NCBI RefSeq assembly: GCF_000730645.1
Contig: NZ_BBIU01000001.1
Span: 1 to 52,274, forward strand
Origin: Pseudomonas parafulva NBRC 16636 = DSM 17004
Lineage (GTDB): Bacteria > Pseudomonadota > Gammaproteobacteria > Pseudomonadales > Pseudomonadaceae
Length of the DNA stretch: 52,274 nucleotides
Direction of reading: 5' to 3'
Below the pieces are notes generated by a model, which had not been told where the DNA came from, did no database searches, and saw only the letters and a program-made list of their open reading frames with translations. Made by a program: the position numbers and the translations under genes. Numbering within the stretch: the first letter of the stretch is position 1; the number at the start of each line of letters is the position of its first letter. This document shows, piece by piece, positions 47,804 through 52,274 of the stretch.

Positions 47804-49699
47804 TCAACGCTGCGCGGTCTTGTTATCCCAACTCGGGATCTTGAACACCCAGAACGACCCACCTTGTGCCACGGGCTTGGTCAGCTCGGCCATGTCGCCA
47901 CCCCACAGTGGCACCGCGCCGCCGTAGCCCACGGTAACGCCGATGTACTGCTCGCCATCCTGTTCCCAGGTGATGGGCGGCGAGACGATGCCGCTGCCGG
48001 TCTGGAATTTCCACAGCTCCTTGCCGGTCTTGGCGTCGAAGGCTTTGAAGAAGCCGTCGCCGGTGCCGGTGAACACCAAGTTGCCCTTGGTCGCCAGCAC
48101 CCCAGCCCACAGCGGCAGGTGCTCCTTGTGTTCCCACACCAGCTTGCCAGTGGTGGGGTCCATGGCGCGCAGCGTGCCGACGTGGTCCTCATACATGCGC
48201 TTGATGCGGAAGCCCATGCCCAGGTAGGCCGAGCCCTTCTTGTAGTTCACTTCCTCGGTCCAGTATTCCTCTTTCCACTGGTTGCCGGGGATGTAGAACA
48301 GGCCGGTGTCCTGGCTGTAGGCCATGGGGTTCCAGTTCTTGCCACCCAGGAACGGTGGCGAAACCTCGACCGGCTTGCCTTTGGTTTCACCCGGCAGTGG
48401 TTTGGCAGGGCGCTGGCCGGGGTTTTCCACCGGGCGGCCGGTCTTCAGGTCGATGTGGCTGGCCCAGGTGATGTTGTCGACGAAGGGGAAGGCGTTCTGC
48501 AGCTTGCCGTTGTTGCGGTCCACCACGTAGAAGAAACCGTTGCGGTCGGCGTGGCCGGTGGCCTTGACCACCTTGCCGTCCTTGTCCTTGTAGTCGAACA
48601 GCACCAGCTCGTTGTTGCCAGAGAAATCCCAGGCATCGTTAGGGGTGTGCTGGTAGAACCATTTCACCTCGCCGGTGCTGGGGTCCACGCCCACCTGGCC
48701 AGAGGTGTAGAGGCTGTCGAAGTCGTGCGGGTTGCCGTCCTTGGAGGTTCGCGCCCAGGTATTCCAGGGGCCGGGGTTGCCAGCGCCGACGATGATGGTA
48801 TTGGTCTCGGCATCGAAGCTCGCGCTTTGCCACGGTGCGCCGCCGCCATGGCTCCAGGCTTCAACCTTGCCGGTCTCGGTGGTGGGGTCGTCGGGCCAGG
48901 AGGGCGCCTTGACGTCACCGGTCGGGGTGCTGTCCTTGCCGTTCAGGCGGCCCATGTGGCCTTCGACGAAGGGCCGCATCCACACTTCTTCGCCGGTTTC
49001 CGGGTCGCGGGCGAACAGCTGGCCCACCACGCCGAACTCATCCCCGGAACTGCCGTGGATCAGCAGCACCTTGCCGCTGGTCTTGTCCTTGATGAGCACC
49101 GGTGCGCCGGTCATGGTGTAGCCAGCGCTGTGGTCGCCGAACTTCTTGTTCCAGACCACCTTGCCGGTGTTCTTGTTCAGGGCGATGACGCGGGCATCCA
49201 GCGTGCCGAAGTAGATCTTGTCGCCGTAGATGGCGGCGCCGCGGTTGACCACGTCACAGCACGGGCGGATGTTGTCTGGCAGGCGATGGTTGTAGGTCCA
49301 CAGGCGCTTGCCGGTCTTGGCGTCGAGGGCGAACACCCGCGAATACGAACCGGTGACGTACACCACGCCGTCGCTGACGATGGCCTGGGACTCCTGGCCG
49401 CGCTGCTTTTCGTCGCCGAACGAGTACGACCAGGCCGGCGTCAGCTTGAACACGTTCTTGTCGTTCACCTGGGCCAAGGGGCTCCAGCGCTGGGCATTGG
49501 TGCCCATGCCGTACTGCAGCACATCGGTGGTGGTGAGGTGGTCGTTGGCGATGTCTTCCCAGGTCACGTTCTTGGTGGCAGGTGCCGCGGGTGGGGTGGC
49601 CGCCGTGGCCGCTGTCCCCATGGCCAGGCTCCCGGCCAGCAACAGGGCCCGCACGCTCAGGGCCAGGGGGGAAGGGGCGGGTAGCGATCTTGTTGTCAT
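47804..49699 (-). CDS. exaA: PQQ-dependent ethanol dehydrogenase, Ca-type
   Basis: A 631-residue periplasmic quinoprotein (ExaA/PedE/QedH) that oxidises primary alcohols and passes electrons to cytochrome c. The signal peptide ends near residue 34 (TAATA-ATP). An eight-bladed propeller fold is shown by repeated Trp-docking motifs (GKRLWTY, GKVVWNK, GEEVW, GKELWKF). The vicinal disulfide is Cys147-Cys148 (RPCCDVV). The catalytic base is Asp358 and the residue two further on is Ser360 (AWDFSGNNE); lanthanide-dependent homologues have Asp there, so this is the calcium form. The start at 49699 was chosen for the signal peptide and AGGGAA site. Two dyads lie upstream. Confidence 0.96.
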   Translation of the reverse strand: MTTRSLPAPSPLALSVRALLLAGSLAMGTAATAATPPAAPATKNVTWEDIANDHLTTTDVLQYGMGTNAQRWSPLAQVNDKNVFKLTPAWSYSFGDEKQRGQESQAIVSDGVVYVTGSYSRVFALDAKTGKRLWTYNHRLPDNIRPCCDVVNRGAAIYGDKIYFGTLDARVIALNKNTGKVVWNKKFGDHSAGYTMTGAPVLIKDKTSGKVLLIHGSSGDEFGVVGQLFARDPETGEEVWMRPFVEGHMGRLNGKDSTPTGDVKAPSWPDDPTTETGKVEAWSHGGGAPWQSASFDAETNTIIVGAGNPGPWNTWARTSKDGNPHDFDSLYTSGQVGVDPSTGEVKWFYQHTPNDAWDFSGNNELVLFDYKDKDGKVVKATGHADRNGFFYVVDRNNGKLQNAFPFVDNITWASHIDLKTGRPVENPGQRPAKPLPGETKGKPVEVSPPFLGGKNWNPMAYSQDTGLFYIPGNQWKEEYWTEEVNYKKGSAYLGMGFRIKRMYEDHVGTLRAMDPTTGKLVWEHKEHLPLWAGVLATKGNLVFTGTGDGFFKAFDAKTGKELWKFQTGSGIVSPPITWEQDGEQYIGVTVGYGGAVPLWGGDMAELTKPVAQGGSFWVFKIPSWDNKTAQR

Positions 49700-49761
49700 G
49701 GTTGCAATTCCCTGTGGAGTTTTGGCCAGCACAGGGTGGTCCGGCGTGAGGCCTGGGCATA

Positions 49762-49796
49762 GGGAGAAAGTCCCGGTGAACACGGGAAAACTTCCC
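49762..49796. promoter_or_regulatory. Two GGGA-N5-TCCC dyads upstream of exaA
   Basis: GGGA-GAAAG-TCCC at 49762-49774 and GGGA-AAACT-TCCC at 49784-49796 are identical in arms and spacer length; their centres are 22 bp apart, about two helical turns. They lie 63-97 bp upstream of the dehydrogenase ATG, the usual place for an activator. The EraR/PedR2-type regulator is the natural candidate. Confidence 0.6.
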
Positions 49797-49856
49797 ATTG
49801 CCCACCTCTTTTGGCCCTTCGCCACAAGCCCTACTACCAACGGACGAGGCCGCGGC

Positions 49857-49898
49857 CACCAAAGCAGCATTCGGGCCTTGCAGGGCGGTTTCTAGTAT
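49857..49898 (+). promoter_or_regulatory. PQQ-locus promoter C (cytochrome c operon)
   Basis: The box CACCAAAGCAGCATTCG begins at 49857, and TAGTAT begins exactly 36 bases later at 49893. A GGGCGG word lies between, at nearly the same offset as in promoter B. The cytochrome gene starts 53 bp after the -10. Confidence 0.65.
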
Positions 49899-49951
49899 GG
49901 CGGCACGGCCTCTGTGGTTGAGGCTTTGCGTGCAACCGTGAGGGCATAACA

Positions 49952-50413
49952 ATGAAAACCAAACGCAACGTCGTGCTTGCTTCAGGCCTGTTGGTCGGCG
50001 CGCTGGTGGCCGGAACGGCCTGGGCCCATGGTAATGTGGTGCCCGAGGCCGTGGAAACCAAGGGCCTGACCCCGGTGAAGGATACCGGCGCCGCCCTCGA
50101 CGATAACGGCTGGGCCATGGCCAACCCGTACCGCACCTCCCCCGAGCACGACAGGGCGGTGGAGATCGGCGCTTCTGCCTACAACCAGAATTGCGCGGCC
50201 TGCCATGGCCTGGAGGCGAAATCCGGTGGCATCGCCCCGGACCTGCGCATGCTCGACGCCGGTGATGCCGGGGACGAATGGTTTGTGGAGCGCGTGCGCA
50301 ACGGCGCCGTGCGCGATGGCCGGGTGTACATGCCAAAAATGGCTGACTACCTGAGCCAGGAAGCCCTGTGGGCCGTGCGTACCTACCTCGACAGCGTTCA
50401 CGTCGAGGAGTGA
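49952..50413 (+). CDS. exaB: Cytochrome c550, electron acceptor of ethanol dehydrogenase
   Basis: A 153-residue periplasmic c-type cytochrome. Signal peptide: MKTKRNVVLASGLLVGALVA, cleaved after GTAWA. The haem site is Cys-Ala-Ala-Cys-His (QNCAACHGLE) and the sixth ligand is probably the Met in YMPKMADYL. It matches ExaB/PedF, which accepts electrons from the PQQ dehydrogenase. It is divergent from exaA across a 252-bp regulatory gap, and heads an operon with the carrier gene five bases later. Confidence 0.94.
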   Translation: MKTKRNVVLASGLLVGALVAGTAWAHGNVVPEAVETKGLTPVKDTGAALDDNGWAMANPYRTSPEHDRAVEIGASAYNQNCAACHGLEAKSGGIAPDLRMLDAGDAGDEWFVERVRNGAVRDGRVYMPKMADYLSQEALWAVRTYLDSVHVEE

Positions 50414-50418
50414 CGGCC

Positions 50419-51186
50419 GTGCGCCTGGTCGGGCTGCTGCCCACACTGCTGCTGTGCTGGCTGGCGAGCCCCGCCATGGCGGGCGACAGCCGCGGCAACG
50501 CCGACCCGGTGCCTTCGGTGATGTGGGCCTTTTATCACAAGCAACTGCTGGGGCAGGGCGCGTTTGTCTTCGATGAGCGGGTCAAGCTGCTGGCGCCGCC
50601 GTTTGCCGAAGATGCCCGCCAGGTGCCGCTGGAAATCGACGCCCGGGCGCTGGGTGCGGAGGTGGTGCGGATCATCGCCTGGGCCGAGCTCAACCCCTTG
50701 CCCCGCATCGTCGACTTCGAACCCGGCCCGGGCGTGCTGCCGTGGCTGTCCATCCGTATCCGCATCGAGCAGGCAACGCCGTTACGCGCGGCGGTACTCA
50801 CCCGCGACGGTACCTGGCATGTGGGCTCGACCCTGATCGACGCCGCCGGCGGCGGCTGTACAGCGCCCAGCGTGGTGCGCACGCAACCCGGCTGGGAGGA
50901 GCACCTGGGTGAAGTGCTGGGCGGGCGTTACCCGCGTGGGGCCGGCGACCGTCTGCGGGTGCAGGTGGCGCACCCGATGGACAACGGGCTGGTCAGTGGC
51001 ATCCCTGAATTCTTCATCGACCATGCCGAGTTGCAGGGCGCCGAGGGCCAGGTTCTTGCCACGCTGGCGCTGTACCCGGCGGTGAGCGAGAACCCCAACC
51101 TGGGCTTTGATCTGCAGGGTCACGGGCTGACCCGATTGGTATTGCAGGACAACAGCGGCAACCGCTTCGAGGCCGCCGTGCCGTGA
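50419..51186 (+). CDS. Quinoprotein-associated SoxYZ-like carrier protein
   Basis: A 255-residue exported protein. Signal peptide to about residue 22 (ASPAMA-GD). The N-terminal part resembles SoxY (PFAEDARQVPLEIDARALG), with a Cys in the flexible AGGGCTAPS segment; the C-terminal part resembles SoxZ (HPMDNGLVSG, FEAAVP). This fused family accompanies PQQ dehydrogenases rather than sulfur oxidation. By analogy it may carry a substrate on the Cys. GTG start with GAGGAG nine bases upstream and five bp after the cytochrome stop, so in operon. Confidence 0.88.
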   Translation: MRLVGLLPTLLLCWLASPAMAGDSRGNADPVPSVMWAFYHKQLLGQGAFVFDERVKLLAPPFAEDARQVPLEIDARALGAEVVRIIAWAELNPLPRIVDFEPGPGVLPWLSIRIRIEQATPLRAAVLTRDGTWHVGSTLIDAAGGGCTAPSVVRTQPGWEEHLGEVLGGRYPRGAGDRLRVQVAHPMDNGLVSGIPEFFIDHAELQGAEGQVLATLALYPAVSENPNLGFDLQGHGLTRLVLQDNSGNRFEAAVP

Positions 51187-51223
51187 TGCCGTGCCTGGCT
51201 TGTGACTAACGGGGGAAGCCGTC

Positions 51224-52159
51224 ATGCGTTGGATGCTGTTGCTGCTGGTGGGCCTGGGCTTGCCCGCCCTGGCCGATTTGCAATACCGGCTGGCACCCCG
51301 GCAAATCGCCCAGGGCACCTGGTTGCTGGAGGGCAGTACCGACAATTTTGCCAAGGACAATGGCGGCAACGTGGTGAACACGGCCTTCATCGTCACTGAC
51401 AACGGCGTTGTGGTCATCGACACCGGGCCCTCGAAGCGTTATGGCGAGGCGCTGCGCCAGGCCATTGCCAGCATTACCGACAAACCTGTGGTCGAGGTGT
51501 TGCTGACCCATCATCACCCCGACCATGTGCTGGGCAATCAGGCCTTTGCCGACGTGCCCATCAGGGCCTTGGCGGGCACCACTGAACTGCTGCGCCAGCA
51601 GGGCGATGCCATGGCCGAGAACATGTATCGGCTGGTCGGGGACTGGATGCGCGGCACCGAAGTGGTGCTGCCGACACACGTGCTGGAACCAGGGCTGCAC
51701 ACTGTGGGTGGGCACCGCTTGCGCCTGCTGGGGCTGGCAGGCCACACCGGTGCCGACCTGGCGATTTTCGATGAAACCACCGGTGTGTTGTTTGCGGGTG
51801 ACCTGGTGTTTGATCAACGCGCCTTGACCACACCCAACAGCCCAGGGCTTGGCACCTGGCTGCAAGACCTGGACACCTTGCAGGCGCTGCCCTGGAAGCA
51901 GTTGGTGCCGGGCCATGGTCCGCTGGCCAGCGATCCGCAGCCCTTGGAGCAGATGCGTGATTACCTGGGCTGGCTTGATGGGCTGATGCGCGAGGGTGCT
52001 GCGCGTGGGGATGACATGACCGAGGTGATCCGCACACCAATCCCTGAACGGTTCGCCAGCATCCGCCTGGCCCGGTACGAGCTGATCCGCAGTGTCAGCC
52101 ACCTGTACCCCCTGTATGAACGGCGGGCACTGAAGCGTGTGGATATCAAACCCCATTAA
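51224..52159 (+). CDS. Quinoprotein relay metallo-beta-lactamase-fold hydrolase
   Basis: A 311-residue exported zinc hydrolase. A signal peptide ends near residue 17 (LPALA-DL). Metal motifs: THHHPDHVLGN (HxHxDH), LAGHTGADL, FAGDLVFD and PGHG. It is related to SoxH and belongs with the SoxYZ-like carrier in the 'quinoprotein relay system' families, function unproven. It lies 37 bp after the carrier gene. Likely product of the three-gene operon headed by the cytochrome. Confidence 0.9.
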   Translation: MRWMLLLLVGLGLPALADLQYRLAPRQIAQGTWLLEGSTDNFAKDNGGNVVNTAFIVTDNGVVVIDTGPSKRYGEALRQAIASITDKPVVEVLLTHHHPDHVLGNQAFADVPIRALAGTTELLRQQGDAMAENMYRLVGDWMRGTEVVLPTHVLEPGLHTVGGHRLRLLGLAGHTGADLAIFDETTGVLFAGDLVFDQRALTTPNSPGLGTWLQDLDTLQALPWKQLVPGHGPLASDPQPLEQMRDYLGWLDGLMREGAARGDDMTEVIRTPIPERFASIRLARYELIRSVSHLYPLYERRALKRVDIKPH

Positions 52160-52180
52160 GCGGGTTGATCGATGCCTCTT

Positions 52181-52274
52181 TGAGGGCAGCTGTTTTGCAT
52201 AAAGTCTGGAAGTTGGCGCAACCCACACTGAGGGAGCAACTGTCTTCTATAAGATTTCAAAACTGGCGCAATCA
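52181..52274 (+). repeat. Imperfect 48-bp tandem repeat at the right edge
   Basis: Two copies with period 48 begin with TGAGGG at 52181 and 52229. Shared blocks in order are TGAGGG, CTGT, a TT...ATAA block and TGGCGCAA; the central part is AT-rich. The second copy runs to the window end, so more copies may follow. Function unknown; it lies in the upstream region of whatever gene comes next. Confidence 0.55.

Noticed and set aside
47864..49684. A 606-codon plus-strand frame opposite the ethanol dehydrogenase
   Set aside because: Mirror frame of a strongly conserved quinoprotein; no signal, motif or ribosome site of its own.

Overview
This 52 kb window is from the chromosome of a fluorescent Pseudomonas, most likely the P. 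putida group. GC content is high, start sites are mostly preceded by clear Shine-Dalgarno sequences, and the gene content fits that group: creatinase, a LOV histidine kinase of the P. syringae type, PstSCAB, and a PQQ ethanol dehydrogenase locus with its sensor kinase and LuxR-type regulators. No rRNA, tRNA, CRISPR array, insertion sequence or prophage gene was found. The species call is inference from gene content and similarity to family members I remember.

Layout. (1) 0.3-12.8 kb: a PAS-GGDEF-EAL protein, an aldo/keto reductase, an EamA exporter, katG, a Fur-type TonB siderophore receptor, creatinase tail-to-tail with a GATase1-AraC regulator, and pssA. (2) 12.9-20.1 kb: a CHASE4-type GGDEF-EAL protein with a damaged GGDKF motif, a membrane diguanylate cyclase, a QGG-repeat hydrophilic protein, an MscS channel and a HisKA_2 kinase. 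(3) 20.4-25.7 kb: small stress-type proteins, a Gfo/Idh/MocA oxidoreductase, a GH15 hydrolase and a CinA-domain protein. (4) 25.9-34.3 kb: a signalling island with a PAS hybrid kinase, a zinc alcohol dehydrogenase, an RsbQ-like hydrolase translationally coupled to a PAS kinase, a LOV hybrid kinase, a single-domain receiver and a DJ-1/PfpI protein.

(5) 34.4-41.1 kb: pstSCAB behind a three-half-site Pho box. It is followed by a long terminator and a second Pho-box-like site in front of a two-gene unit that encodes a Fic-fold protein lacking the catalytic His and a HAD phosphatase. A porin comes next. (6) 41.2 kb to the end: the PQQ alcohol oxidation locus. It contains a FIST sensor overlapping a hybrid kinase (ErcS'/PedS1 type), an ErbR/AgmR-type regulator, a CxxxCW rhodanese-like protein, a second LuxR regulator without a kinase, a secreted pentapeptide protein, the PQQ ethanol dehydrogenase, cytochrome c550, a SoxYZ-like carrier and a metallo-beta-lactamase-fold hydrolase.

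Most novel signals. Three promoters in the PQQ locus share an ACC(A/C)AAG(T/C)AG box, in each case 36 bp from the box's first base to the first base of a -10 hexamer. Two GGGA-N5-TCCC dyads with centres 22 bp apart lie upstream of the dehydrogenase. A catalytically degenerate Fic protein and a HAD phosphatase form a phosphate-linked pair. An RsbQ/KAI2-type hydrolase is coupled to a histidine kinase. A 48-bp tandem repeat begins at the right edge of the window.
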